From contig NC_011894.1 in the NCBI RefSeq assembly GCF_000022085.1, forward strand, positions 2,879,501 to 2,943,500: a DNA stretch of 64,000 nucleotides, written 5' to 3'. Below, piece after piece: positions 1-7,931 of this stretch (position 1 is its first letter; every line of letters begins with the position of its first letter). The translations under genes and the position numbers were made by a program. The notes beneath the pieces were generated by a model. It saw only the letters and a list, made by a program, of their open reading frames with translations, was not told where the DNA came from and ran no database searches. Source of the DNA: Methylobacterium nodulans ORS 2060. Its GTDB lineage: Bacteria; Pseudomonadota; Alphaproteobacteria; Rhizobiales; Beijerinckiaceae.

Positions 1-9
1 CGCATCAAG

Positions 10-381
10 ATGACCGTCGAGGATCACGAGCGCCTGTCCGCCCTGGCCGCGGCTGCGCAGGATCGAATGCCGGACGTCGCGTCCTGCCTGGCCGACGAGC
101 TGGATCGCGCCCAGATCGTCGCGGGCCGCGGGCGCCTCCCGCCTTTCGTGCGGATGGGCTGCCAGGTCGAGTTCCGTGACGACACGACCGGCCGCGTGCA
201 GATTGTCACCCTGGTCTATCCCGGTGAAGCCAATATCGAGCAGGGCAAGATCTCGGTGCTGACCCCGATCGGTGCGGCTCTGATCGGGCTGAGCACGGGT
301 CAGTCGATCACCTGGGAGACACGCTCAGGCCTTACCAAGTCGCTGACAGTCCTGGACGTGCGCGAATCAGTCATTGCGTAG
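10..381 (+). CDS. rnk: Rnk-like nucleoside diphosphate kinase regulator (GreA/GreB C-terminal family)
   Basis: The 123-aa protein has the GreA/GreB C-terminal FKBP-like fold over about residues 45-120, with family signatures VTLVYPGEAN and TPIGAALIGLSTGQ. The N-terminal 45 residues are a short arm, not the long coiled coil of GreA. Proteins of this group (Rnk) bind RNA polymerase and were first described as affecting nucleoside diphosphate kinase levels. The length is close to the usual 130-140 aa. The frame is open to base 1, so the real start may lie upstream of this ATG and outside the window. A second, divergent GreA-family protein lies at 43999-44460. The following 250 bp to the next gene hold no recognisable feature. 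Confidence 0.85.
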   Translation: MTVEDHERLSALAAAAQDRMPDVASCLADELDRAQIVAGRGRLPPFVRMGCQVEFRDDTTGRVQIVTLVYPGEANIEQGKISVLTPIGAALIGLSTGQSITWETRSGLTKSLTVLDVRESVIA

Positions 382-633
382 CCGGCTCATTGATGACCGG
401 CGTGCACTGTCCGGCCGGCTTGTGCATGCCCGGTTGCTCTTGTATAGGCGCGGGCATGCGGAGACGACCTGATGCGAGGGGCCGATGCCGGACTATTCTG
501 TTCCGGGCGAACACTCGCCTTCGCCGATCATCCCCCGCGCGGCCTCTGACATGATCTGCCGGGGGCTGGACGGACGGCCGGGCGATCTCCTTGAGCATCG
601 CCCTGGCCCCTCCGGAGCAGCGGAGCGCCGGCG

Positions 634-1392
634 ATGACGGCCGCTGTCTCTCGCGCGCGCTGGATGGGCGCGCTCATCATCATCATCGCCGCCGGCTTGC
701 CGGGGGTCTTCTCGATCCTCCTGGCGACGCCGGACATTCCCGGCGTGCCGCGACTGGCGCTGGTGATCAACCCGCTGATCATGCTCGTCGTCCTGACGGC
801 TGTCGGTGCGGCGCTCGCGCCGAAGCTCGGCTTCCGCTCGCGGCTCTACGACCATGCCTTGCGCCGCTCTCCCTGGCCCTCCTTGTGGTCCTGGCTCGGG
901 CCGGCGCGCGTTGGGCTCGGTCTCGGCGTCATCCTCGCCCTCGCGGATTGGCTCACCGTACCGGTCTGGCGCGGAGCGAGCGCTCAACCGCCCGATATCG
1001 TGGAGGGCTGGACGCCGCACATGCTGGCCGCTGGCCTGCTCTACGGCGGCATTACCGAGGAGATCATGATCCGCTTCGGCTTGATGAGCCTGCTGACCTG
1101 GCTCGCAGCGTGGTTGCTGCGCCGGTCGAGCGCTCCGCTCGCCGCCGCGGCATGGACCGGCAATGTCGCCGCCGCCCTGTTCTTCGGCATCCTCCACCTG
1201 CCGGCCGTCGCGCTCACCGGGGCAGAGATCACGTCGGGCATCGCGGCCCGGACGATCCTGCTGAACGCGATCGGCGGCTTGACCTATGGCTGGCTCTTCA
1301 TGCGGCAGGACCTCGAAAGCGCGATGGTCGCCCATGGTGCGACGCATCTCGGTTTCGCGGTCGCTGCGCTGGCCGTATCGCCTGCTCCCTGA
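634..1392 (+). CDS. CPBP-family intramembrane metalloprotease
   Basis: This 252-aa protein is mostly hydrophobic, with about six to seven predicted membrane segments. It carries the CPBP (Rce1/Abi) motif set: EE at residues 142-143 followed by R147 (EEIMIRFG), a phenylalanine and histidine in FFGILH (H188), and a last histidine motif HGATH starting at H234. In characterised members these residues bind the metal and activate water for cleavage inside the membrane; bacterial members are often linked to self-immunity or membrane-protein processing, but no partner is visible here. It stands alone on the plus strand; the next gene is 485 bp away, beyond a repeat element. The substrate cannot be inferred. 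Confidence 0.85.
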   Translation: MTAAVSRARWMGALIIIIAAGLPGVFSILLATPDIPGVPRLALVINPLIMLVVLTAVGAALAPKLGFRSRLYDHALRRSPWPSLWSWLGPARVGLGLGVILALADWLTVPVWRGASAQPPDIVEGWTPHMLAAGLLYGGITEEIMIRFGLMSLLTWLAAWLLRRSSAPLAAAAWTGNVAAALFFGILHLPAVALTGAEITSGIAARTILLNAIGGLTYGWLFMRQDLESAMVAHGATHLGFAVAALAVSPAP

Positions 1393-1473
1393 GCTGCCGA
1401 GCCCGCACCGCTCTCAGACCAAAGGCCCGAGATGCCGACGCATCAAGGGCGCCCCTATGACAGCCCCAACCGC

Positions 1474-1630
1474 CCTCATGCTGAGGCGCCCGCGCTAGCG
1501 GGCCTCTGGCCGGCATCAGCCGGCACGCACGCCTGAACGTTCGTCCCAAATCCGGGTCGGCTGGTGGGAGCACCGGTCCGGGGTGCTTCGAGGCTGCGCG
1601 ATCTTTGATCGCCGGCGCCTCAGCATGAGG
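1474..1630. repeat. Dispersed intergenic repeat family A, copy 1
   Basis: The element is bounded by CCTCATGCTGAGG (from 1474) and its inverse CCTCAGCATGAGG (to 1630). Its interior segment 1497-1539 is identical over 43 nt to 59427-59469 in copy 4. The 3' flank GGGGCGGCTNCCANGCAGGTC also matches copy 2. It lies in the 485-bp gap between the CPBP gene and the diguanylate cyclase gene; no convincing gene occurs in that gap. The remaining part of the gap (1631-1877) is comparatively AT-rich and presumably holds the promoter of the downstream gene. Confidence 0.85.
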
Positions 1631-1798
1631 AACGGGGCGGCTACCACGCAGGTCAGTTCCATCGAGTCTGCAGCTGTGATGCTTGTGAGAGCAGGGCGCC
1701 AAACGGACGCAATGGCGCGCGAGCATGTCACGGCGAGCGGCTTGAATTTCCCTAACACCTTGGCACGCCGCCCGGTTGCAACAAACCCATAACCAATC

Positions 1799-1818
1799 GC
1801 CTTCACCAAAACGAAGGC
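1799..1818. promoter_or_regulatory. Short inverted repeat upstream of the diguanylate cyclase gene
   Basis: GCCTTC and GAAGGC are separated by 8 nt, about 60 bp before the ATG at 1878, in AT-rich DNA. It could be an operator or a small hairpin in the 5' leader. Nothing identifies a binding protein. Confidence 0.3.
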
Positions 1819-1877
1819 GGCGATCGTTATCATATTACCTATAAATCTTTTCAAGAATTCCAGGCTCCGATCCAAAT

Positions 1878-3764
1878 ATGCGCACCCACCTCTTCACGCT
1901 GCCGACATTCAAAAAGAAGCTCACAACCGGAGCAAGAAAGCCGAACGGTGCGATCCGTCGCCAAGCGGGATACACCGGCATTCGCTATAGCTTTGAGCAA
2001 AAACTGTCGATCCGTGTGTTTCTTGTCATTCTCTGCACAGCCACCCTCGCATTCACGATCATCGCCCCCACCTATCACGCGTTCACCCTGGCGCGACAGA
2101 ACCTGCACGACATTCAGGATTACCGGCTGATCCTGGACGCGGCGACCTACATTTCGGCCGAGCGCGGTCCGGCCAATATCGTCATGTCCGAAGAGCCGTC
2201 ATCCGACAGCATCGGGGCAAAGCGCCTTGCGGAGTATCGGGCGCGCACCGATGCGGCACTCGCCCGGATCGCCACGGCGTCCGACGCCCCGTTCGGGCTC
2301 CACAACCACCCGGTCCCGACCGGCCTGCTCGCGCGGGTCCGCGATCGGCTCGCCGCAGCGAGGGCCAAGGTCGATCACGTGGCGTCCCGTCCGCGCTCGC
2401 CGCTCAAACGCGAGGAGTTCCAGGACGCGATCGAAAGCATGTTCGCGGTGTTCGACGCATTCCAGGCTATCGTCTCGTGGAGAGCAGACGCGCTTGTCCA
2501 ACACGACAGCGGCCTCGCTGCGCCCGTCCTCGTCGGTCAGATGCTGAGCGACCTTCGCGAGTATGGCGGCAGAATCGGCTCGGAGATCATCGCTCCGATC
2601 GCGACCGGAGAGAGGCTGCCCCTGAAGAATGTCGTCGACAGCAGGCGAAGCCAGCGCAGGTTGCTCGAACTCTGGCACATCATCCGGAGCCAGAGCGCAC
2701 TTTACGGCAACCCGTCGCTGGCGGCGGGCCGCGCGGAAATCGACAGGCATTTCTTCGGCGACAGTCTCGGCTTGATCGACCGGCTGATCAGAGAGGGCCG
2801 GCAGCAGGGACGCTACTCCATGACGGCGACCGAATTCACCGAGCGCTTCGTTCCGACGATGCGGCCGATCGAGTCCTATCGCCGCGCCTTCCTCGATGCC
2901 GCCGTCGAGAGATTCGTGGAGGCGCGCGCCTTGGCCCTGGCGACGCTGACGACGGCCGTGCTGGTGACCTCGGCCACCGTCGCGCTCTTGATCGGCCTCA
3001 TCCTCTCCATCAGGATTCACATTTTCCGCCCGCTCATCCACGCCCATGAGGAGGTCCGCAGGCTGGCCGAGGATCGGCCGGCCGTGCGTCAGCCGCGCCC
3101 GAGCCAGGCCGGTGAGATCCTCAGCCTGTTTCAGGCCATCGAGGTGCTCCAAGGCAAGATCGAGGAGCGTGCAACGATGACGAGCGAGTTGCGGGTTCAG
3201 GCGGAGACGGATGGCCTGACCGGGCTCCTGAATCGCCGCATGCTGGATCGCCTCGCGCAATCGCCACCCGGAAGCGCCGACGACAAGGTATGCCTCATCC
3301 TCATCGACATCGATCACTTCAAGGCGATCAACGACACCTACGGCCACGCGACCGGCGATCGCGTGCTGATCCAGATGGCCGAGCTGCTGCAGTCTGTGCT
3401 CCGCGCCAGCGACGTCATCGCTCGGTTCGGAGGCGAGGAATTCGCCGTTCTCGTGCCGGGCGCCGACCTGTCGGGCGCGATCACGGTGGCCAGAAAGGTT
3501 CGCATCGCTCTGCAACGCGCGCGTTTCACGACGCCGGACGGGACGCCCGTCAGGGTGACGGCGAGCTTCGGCGTTGCGCGTGGTCGGCGCGGCCAAGAGG
3601 CGTGGCCATGTCTGGTCGAGCTCGCCGACGAGGCGCTCTATCGGGCCAAGTCGGACGGCCGCAATCGCGTTCGCTTCGCGCGACGCATGGCGACGTCCGA
3701 CCTCGCGCCCTCATCGCACGACGCTCGCGCGCCGGCCGCCATGGATCTCGGGTCCGCTCGGTGA
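1878..3764 (+). CDS. Membrane-anchored diguanylate cyclase (GGDEF)
   Basis: The 628-aa protein should make cyclic di-GMP from two GTP. A first membrane segment lies at about residues 45-70, then a sensor region of about 280 residues rich in helices, then a second membrane segment near 350-378, a HAMP-like linker and a C-terminal GGDEF domain (about 440-605). The active-site motif is GGEEF (518-522), a functional variant. It is preceded at the canonical five-residue spacing by RASD (509-512), a product-inhibition I-site, so activity is probably limited by c-di-GMP. The metal-binding DIDHFKAINDTYGH segment is intact. No EAL domain is present. The sensor region matches no ligand-binding family I can name. 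A PilZ effector is encoded 1.5 kb downstream on the opposite strand. Confidence 0.93.
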   Translation: MRTHLFTLPTFKKKLTTGARKPNGAIRRQAGYTGIRYSFEQKLSIRVFLVILCTATLAFTIIAPTYHAFTLARQNLHDIQDYRLILDAATYISAERGPANIVMSEEPSSDSIGAKRLAEYRARTDAALARIATASDAPFGLHNHPVPTGLLARVRDRLAAARAKVDHVASRPRSPLKREEFQDAIESMFAVFDAFQAIVSWRADALVQHDSGLAAPVLVGQMLSDLREYGGRIGSEIIAPIATGERLPLKNVVDSRRSQRRLLELWHIIRSQSALYGNPSLAAGRAEIDRHFFGDSLGLIDRLIREGRQQGRYSMTATEFTERFVPTMRPIESYRRAFLDAAVERFVEARALALATLTTAVLVTSATVALLIGLILSIRIHIFRPLIHAHEEVRRLAEDRPAVRQPRPSQAGEILSLFQAIEVLQGKIEERATMTSELRVQAETDGLTGLLNRRMLDRLAQSPPGSADDKVCLILIDIDHFKAINDTYGHATGDRVLIQMAELLQSVLRASDVIARFGGEEFAVLVPGADLSGAITVARKVRIALQRARFTTPDGTPVRVTASFGVARGRRGQEAWPCLVELADEALYRAKSDGRNRVRFARRMATSDLAPSSHDARAPAAMDLGSAR

Positions 3765-3957
3765 CGGGAATGCGTCTGCGCCCGTGGGAGGGGATGCTTC
3801 CGCCCTCGTCGAACCCGGCCTGTCCGCCCGACGCCGGCTCACGATTCGCCAAGCGCCGGGGCTCGGCGGCACCGCGCATCGGTTGATCGCGTCGTCCCCG
3901 GGCAACGACAGGACCGAGCCCGAGAGGCCGGGCGGCGCTGCGATGCGGCGCCCCGGT

Positions 3958-5016
3958 TCATCCGGTCCAGACCTGCCCCGGTCGCAGGGCAAGGAACCTG
4001 TCGGGCGGCAGGGACGCGGCGTCCAGCGCCGCCGCGAGCGCCATAGCGGGCTGCTCCACCCCTTCGTTGGTGAGCCGGAACGTTCCCCAGTGATGGCCGA
4101 GCGCCTGCGCGGCCCCGACCTCCATGGCGATGCGCACGGCCTCCTCCGGATTGATGTGCTGCGCCTGCATGAACCAGCGCGGCTCGTAGGCGCCGATCGG
4201 CAGCGTCGCAAGGCGCATCGGGCCGAAGCGGTCGCGGACGGTCCGGAAGATCGCGCCGTCGCCGTAGCCGGTGTCGCCCACATGGTAGAGCGCCCCGTGC
4301 GGGGTGGTGAGCACATAGGCGCTCCACAGCGCCATGCGGCGGTCGTTCATGCCGCGGGCCGACCAGTGATAGGCGGGCGCCAGATGGATCGCGATGCCGC
4401 CGAGATCGACCGTGCCGCCCCAGTCGCGGGTCTCGACCGCGATCGTCGCGTCGTAGGAACGGATGATCGCATCGTTGCCGAGCGGGGCGACGAAGAGCGG
4501 CTGGTGCTCCGCCCAGAGCCGAGCCAGAGTCGGCCCGTCGAGATGGTCGTAATGGTTGTGGGTGATCAGCACCGCGTCGATCGGCGGCAGGGCCTCGAAG
4601 GCGATCCCGGGCGGGTTCACGCGCCTGGGACCCGCGAAGCCGATCGGACTCGCCCGCTTCGCATAGACGGGGTCGATCAGGATGTTGCGGCCGGCCACCT
4701 GGATCAGCAGGCTGGCATGGCCGATATGGACGACCCGCAGGCCCGCGACCCGCTCGGGCGGGGTGTCGGCCGCGAAGGGGCTCGGGAAGTGCGACGGCCA
4801 GATCTCGCGCCGGCCGCCGAGCTGCCAGCGCGCCAGCTCGACGAGATCCTTGTCCTGCGGCTGGCCCGGCGAGAAGAAGCGCGTGCCGTCGAAATGATCG
4901 CTGACCGGCCCCCCGTAATAGGGATTGGAACTGCGCCGATGCGCGGCATAGCCCACGCCGCCGAGCGTCATCACGGTGACGGCGCTCGCGAGCCTGATGA
5001 GACGCCTGCGCTTCAT
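3958..5016 (-). CDS. Metallo-beta-lactamase-fold hydrolase, NAPE-PLD/UlaG-like
   Basis: This 352-aa protein has the metal-binding motif THNHYDHLDG (H153, H155, D157, H158), a later GDTGYGDG aspartate motif and a C-terminal GHHWGTF histidine, the set found in NAPE-hydrolysing phospholipase D-like and UlaG-like hydrolases. The chosen ATG begins MKRRRLIRLAS, which leads into a hydrophobic stretch ending near AAH; this is a likely signal peptide or membrane anchor, so the enzyme probably acts outside the cytoplasm. An upstream in-frame extension is possible but has no family support. The substrate is unknown; phospholipids or lactone-like compounds are options from the family. Confidence 0.85.
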   Translation of the reverse strand: MKRRRLIRLASAVTVMTLGGVGYAAHRRSSNPYYGGPVSDHFDGTRFFSPGQPQDKDLVELARWQLGGRREIWPSHFPSPFAADTPPERVAGLRVVHIGHASLLIQVAGRNILIDPVYAKRASPIGFAGPRRVNPPGIAFEALPPIDAVLITHNHYDHLDGPTLARLWAEHQPLFVAPLGNDAIIRSYDATIAVETRDWGGTVDLGGIAIHLAPAYHWSARGMNDRRMALWSAYVLTTPHGALYHVGDTGYGDGAIFRTVRDRFGPMRLATLPIGAYEPRWFMQAQHINPEEAVRIAMEVGAAQALGHHWGTFRLTNEGVEQPAMALAAALDAASLPPDRFLALRPGQVWTG

Positions 5017-5154
5017 GGCGCCACAGGTGGCGCGGATACGGCCGCGGTCAAGGCGGCGGCGCCAGGGCCGATGGCCGCGGTGCCGGCAGCTTGCGCCGCG
5101 GGCCGCCCTCCCCGACATTCTGGATGTCGTCAACAACGGAAAGGAGGTGATCCA

Positions 5155-5226
5155 GTGTCTCATTGTCATCAGCCGCGGTCGTCGGCGGACTTGGCCTGGA
5201 TCGTCGCCTCCGGCCTTTGCGCCTGA
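5155..5226 (+). CDS. Candidate 23-aa small protein with an exceptionally long Shine-Dalgarno sequence
   Basis: A GTG codon at 5155 opens a 23-codon frame beginning MSHCHQPRSS and ending GLCA before TGA. It is preceded by AAAGGAGGTGATCCAG (5140-5155), a 16-nt match to the complement of the conserved alphaproteobacterial 16S rRNA 3' end; AAGGAGG ends 7 nt before the GTG. A small inverted repeat (GACAT-N5-ATGTC, 5114-5128) lies just upstream and a strong hairpin (5268-5297) just downstream, so the unit has the elements of a complete tiny gene. The peptide has two cysteines and two histidines and a hydrophobic C-terminal half. I know no family for it. The rest of 5017-5318 shows no other gene. 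Confidence 0.5.
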   Translation: MSHCHQPRSSADLAWIVASGLCA

Positions 5227-5267
5227 GCGCCGATTGAGGAAGCCGCCGGACCGCGGTCCGGCAATGG

Positions 5268-5297
5268 AAGGGCCGCTCCGGAAACGGAGCGGCCCTT
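5268..5297. terminator. Bidirectional hairpin between the small ORF and the PilZ gene
   Basis: AAGGGCCGCTCCG and CGGAGCGGCCCTT form a perfect 13-bp stem around a GAAA loop. It can end transcription from the PilZ gene on minus and from the 23-aa ORF on plus. T-runs are short. Confidence 0.7.
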
Positions 5298-5318
5298 CGT
5301 CGCCTCCGGGCCGGCCCG

Positions 5319-5714
5319 TCAGGCGATCTTGTCCATCATCGCCGCCTCGGCCTCGGCAAGGAGGCGGCGCAGGGTCGCGTTCTCGGTTTCGAGTTCGTGG
5401 ATGCGTTGCAGGAGAACCGCCGCGGAGGTCTCGACCGCTGCCGGCGCGGCCGGCGTCTCCATCCGGTCATTCTGGAAGGCGACGCCGACGCTGTCGCTGC
5501 GCCGCCAGCGCAAGGTGGCCTTGTAGAGCTTGTCCTTTGCCGGGATGAGCAGGTCGAAGGCGTCCGGCAGCACCGCCGTCTGGCTCAGCGTCAGCCGCGC
5601 GCCCGTGGCCGACAGGTCGCGGACCAGACAATCCATCGACGCATTGCCGTTGTTGAAGACGATGCGCCCCTTCAGGAAGGTCCGCAGACGCACCTCTTTG
5701 CGCAGTTCAGACAT
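5319..5714 (-). CDS. PilZ-domain protein with C-terminal coiled coil
   Basis: This 131-aa protein has a PilZ domain over residues 1-85. The c-di-GMP contact motifs are present: an arginine-rich start RKEVRLRTFLKGR and the DLSATGARL (DxSxxG) motif near residue 45. The final 35 residues (LLQRIHELETENATLRRLL) form a leucine-heptad coiled coil, suggesting dimerisation. It is a probable c-di-GMP effector; a diguanylate cyclase is encoded nearby at 1878-3764. Its target is not evident. The gene stands alone with a strong hairpin directly behind it. Confidence 0.88.
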   Translation of the reverse strand: MSELRKEVRLRTFLKGRIVFNNGNASMDCLVRDLSATGARLTLSQTAVLPDAFDLLIPAKDKLYKATLRWRRSDSVGVAFQNDRMETPAAPAAVETSAAVLLQRIHELETENATLRRLLAEAEAAMMDKIA

Positions 5715-5805
5715 CCCGCAAACCCGGCCCTCCGGCTTCGACGAGCCGTCCGCCGGCAGCTTGCGCGCGGGTCATTAACGAATCTTCGACACGGTCGCCG
5801 AAGGG

Positions 5806-6030
5806 TCAGGCGCTCCCGGCATCCATGCACTGGAACAGATAGAAGCCGTTGAAGCGCACCGCGGTCGCCGCAGCCGCCCGGTCGAAGCCGAGGGGGTGCG
5901 CGCTGCCGTCAAGCTTGCCGTCGAAGACCCAGCGCGAGCCCGTGACGAAGGACGGCACCGCATAGTCTTCCGGAACCGCACAGACGAGGCCGCTCGGATC
6001 CTTCAGGCGGAAGAGGTTGTAGCTTCGCAT
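5806..6030 (-). CDS. Small conserved-looking hypothetical protein
   Basis: The frame encodes 74 aa beginning MRSYNLFRLKDPSG. I recognise no family. The start is fixed by GGAGGTGATCCG immediately before the ATG, a very long match to the anti-Shine-Dalgarno end of 16S rRNA, like that of the 23-aa ORF at 5155. The protein is soluble in appearance, with alternating hydrophobic and aromatic residues (FVTGSRWVF, FNGFYLFQCMD) suggesting a small beta-rich fold. The region 6031-6258 upstream is relatively AT-rich and has no gene I can support. Confidence 0.6.
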   Translation of the reverse strand: MRSYNLFRLKDPSGLVCAVPEDYAVPSFVTGSRWVFDGKLDGSAHPLGFDRAAAATAVRFNGFYLFQCMDAGSA

Positions 6031-6258
6031 CGGATCACCTCCGGCCTTGGCGGATATCAGGGTCGACCTCCTATCCGCCAAATCGGACGAGACTATGTCA
6101 CGCCACATGACCTCATGCCATAGATGTCGCGCAGGATCACGCCCTTCCGAACAAAAGTTCCATCTTCTGTCTTCACATTGGCGTGTGCGTAAGATCCGAT
6201 TCGAGCTGCGAAGGATAATGCCAGATCGTCCTGCATTCGGGCAATGATCTGCGGAATG

Positions 6259-6885
6259 TCACGTCCAATTGCGCAGGATCTGATCGGTCGTGGCCGTTTC
6301 GAGCTGCTGGCCGAAGCGCTGCTGATAGAGGGTGAGCATCGCGTCGTGCGTCTCGTCGGAGGAGGAGCAGAGGCCGTCCGTGGCGAGCACCATCCGGTAG
6401 CCCCGGTCGAGGGCGCCAAGCACCGTGGCGAGCACGCAGACATCCGTCTCGCCGCCGGTGATGACCAGGGTGTCGGCCCGGCGCTCCCGCAGGATCTGCT
6501 CGAGGCTCGATTCCAGCCAGGGTGAGTAGACGCGCTTGTCGACCACCTGCGCCGGCGGCGCGAAGGAGGCGAGGTCGGGAACGAGCGCGACCATGTCCTC
6601 GCCGAGTTGCTCGAGGGTCATGCAGGCCCAGCGCTCATAGTAGCGCTTCCAGCAGCCTCTCCCCTCTCCCGGGTTCCGCGCCGGGATGAAGCGGGTGAAG
6701 ATGGTGCGCTCCGGAAAACGCTCGGCGAGGCGCCGCACCCGCGGCAGCACGCGCGCCATCCAGGGCATGTGCCATGCGGTCTGCTCGGCGAAGAGCCTCT
6801 GCATGTCGACGCACAGGTGCACGGCGGCGGCATCGAGCGGCCCGTTCGGCAGCGCATCGGTGTCGGCTGGCGTCGGCGTGCCCAT
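6259..6885 (-). CDS. Isochorismatase-family cysteine hydrolase
   Basis: The 209-aa protein has the catalytic triad of the isochorismatase-like superfamily: D27 in CVDMQRLF, K117 in VVDKRVYS and C150 in GGETDVCVLATVLGALDRGYR-type context. The ATG at 6885 has an AGGGAG ribosome site; longer starts have none. The cysteine nucleophile favours an amidase or nicotinamidase-type reaction over true isochorismate hydrolysis. There is no siderophore or nicotinate gene nearby to specify the substrate. The gene stands alone on minus. Confidence 0.87.
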   Translation of the reverse strand: MGTPTPADTDALPNGPLDAAAVHLCVDMQRLFAEQTAWHMPWMARVLPRVRRLAERFPERTIFTRFIPARNPGEGRGCWKRYYERWACMTLEQLGEDMVALVPDLASFAPPAQVVDKRVYSPWLESSLEQILRERRADTLVITGGETDVCVLATVLGALDRGYRMVLATDGLCSSSDETHDAMLTLYQQRFGQQLETATTDQILRNWT

Positions 6886-7148
6886 CTCGGCGATCTCCCT
6901 GCTGATCCTCCGGGTCGCGCCCGGGGCGGGACAACACCGCAGGGCGGGCCGGTGTTTCTGGCGGGCCCGCATGGTTTCGCGGCGATGAAGGGGATGGGCC
7001 GGATTTCACGAGATCTCCTGACCGGCTCTTCGGTCTAAGCGAGGGCGGCGAAGTCCGCGCCGAACTTCGATAAAATTGCGCGGATCGATTTCAGCGCCCC
7101 CGAGCCTGCCTGCCGCCATGGTGTCGCCAACGAACGGGGACGGCACCG

Positions 7149-7796
7149 ATGACGGGCGCGAGCGAAGGGATGACGAGGCGGATGATCACCCGGGGCGTGG
7201 CGGTCGCGCTGGCCGTGCTCGCCGGCGGGAGCCCGGGACAGGCGCAGACGCTGGCGGCGCTGCCCGCGCCGACCCTCGCGGCGCCCACCCTGGGCACCGC
7301 CCGACCGATCGCCGCCTGGACGGACTTCTGCCGCCGCTATGCGTCGGAATGCGCGGTGGATGTGAGCGAGCCGGACACGATCACGCTGAGCCCGCGGCTG
7401 TGGCAGACCATCACCGGCGTGAACCGCAGCGTGAACAGCCGCATCCGCCCGCTCACCGACCAGGAGCATTGGGGCGTGCCCGACCGCTGGGACCTGGCCG
7501 AGGACGGCACCGGCGATTGCGAGGATTACCAGCTGCTCAAGCGCAAGCTCTTGGCCGAGAGCGGCCTGCCGCGGCGGGCGATGCGCATGACGGTGGTGAT
7601 CGACGAGAAGGGCGAGGGCCATGCGGTGCTGATGCTGCGCACCGACCGCGGCGACCTCGTGCTCGACAACAAGACCAGCGCGGTGCTGCCCTGGCACCGC
7701 ACCGGCTACACTTTCATCAAGCGCGAGGCCCAGGACGCCGTCGCCTGGGTCTCGCTGGGCGGCGCCACCGGGCCGACCATGACCGCCAACCGCTGA
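7149..7796 (+). CDS. Transglutaminase-like cysteine proteinase (BTLCP family), first of a tandem pair
   Basis: The 215-aa protein has an N-terminal signal peptide (hydrophobic core ALAVLAGG, cleavage near GQAQT) and a BTLCP domain with catalytic C124 (GDCEDYQLLKR), H158 (GEGHAVLM) and D173 (LDNKT). This is the LapG-related periplasmic family; LapG cleaves an adhesin when c-di-GMP is low. No LapA adhesin, LapD or type I secretion gene lies in the window, so that role is only a family-based possibility. A paralogue about 75% similar follows at 7932. The ATG chosen puts the signal peptide at the N terminus; a downstream in-frame ATG at 7170 is also possible. Confidence 0.85.
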   Translation: MTGASEGMTRRMITRGVAVALAVLAGGSPGQAQTLAALPAPTLAAPTLGTARPIAAWTDFCRRYASECAVDVSEPDTITLSPRLWQTITGVNRSVNSRIRPLTDQEHWGVPDRWDLAEDGTGDCEDYQLLKRKLLAESGLPRRAMRMTVVIDEKGEGHAVLMLRTDRGDLVLDNKTSAVLPWHRTGYTFIKREAQDAVAWVSLGGATGPTMTANR

Positions 7797-7828
7797 AGGC
7801 GAATCAGCCGAAAAAGATGTGTCGAATT

Positions 7829-7853
7829 GGAACCGAATTGGGGCAGAGGCGTT
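7829..7853 (+). promoter_or_regulatory. EcfG-type general stress response promoter
   Basis: GGAAC at 7829-7833 and CGTT at 7850-7853 are separated by exactly 16 nt, matching the alphaproteobacterial EcfG sigma consensus (GGAAC-N16/17-CGTT). It lies about 80 bp upstream of the second BTLCP gene and on its strand. I found no match in front of the first paralogue. Confidence 0.65.
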
Positions 7854-7901
7854 CACTAAGGTTTAAATTTTTCGGTTGAGCGGGCCCCTCCCCCGTGGCA
7901 G

Positions 7902-7928
7902 CCTGTGTGCAAGAATGATGCACACAGG
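7902..7928 (+). promoter_or_regulatory. Perfect inverted repeat covering the ribosome binding site
   Basis: CCTGTGTGC and GCACACAGG form a 9-bp perfect stem with a 9-nt loop. The 3' arm ends in ACAGG, three nt before the ATG at 7932, and the 5' arm contains the alternative GTG at 7905. In RNA the hairpin would hide the ribosome site; as DNA it could be an operator. Confidence 0.5.
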
Positions 7929-7931
7929 TCG

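Noticed and set aside
1516..1875. 119-codon minus-strand frame with a hydrophobic N terminus
   Set aside because: Its C-terminal half is a translation of repeat A and no ribosome site precedes it.
6129..6168. EcfG-like promoter on minus before the 74-aa gene
   Set aside because: GGAAC is present, but the spacer is 15 nt and the second box reads CGTG.
6047..6247. 66-codon plus-strand frame in the AT-richer gap before the isochorismatase gene
   Set aside because: No ribosome site, no family match and no codon bias typical of neighbours.
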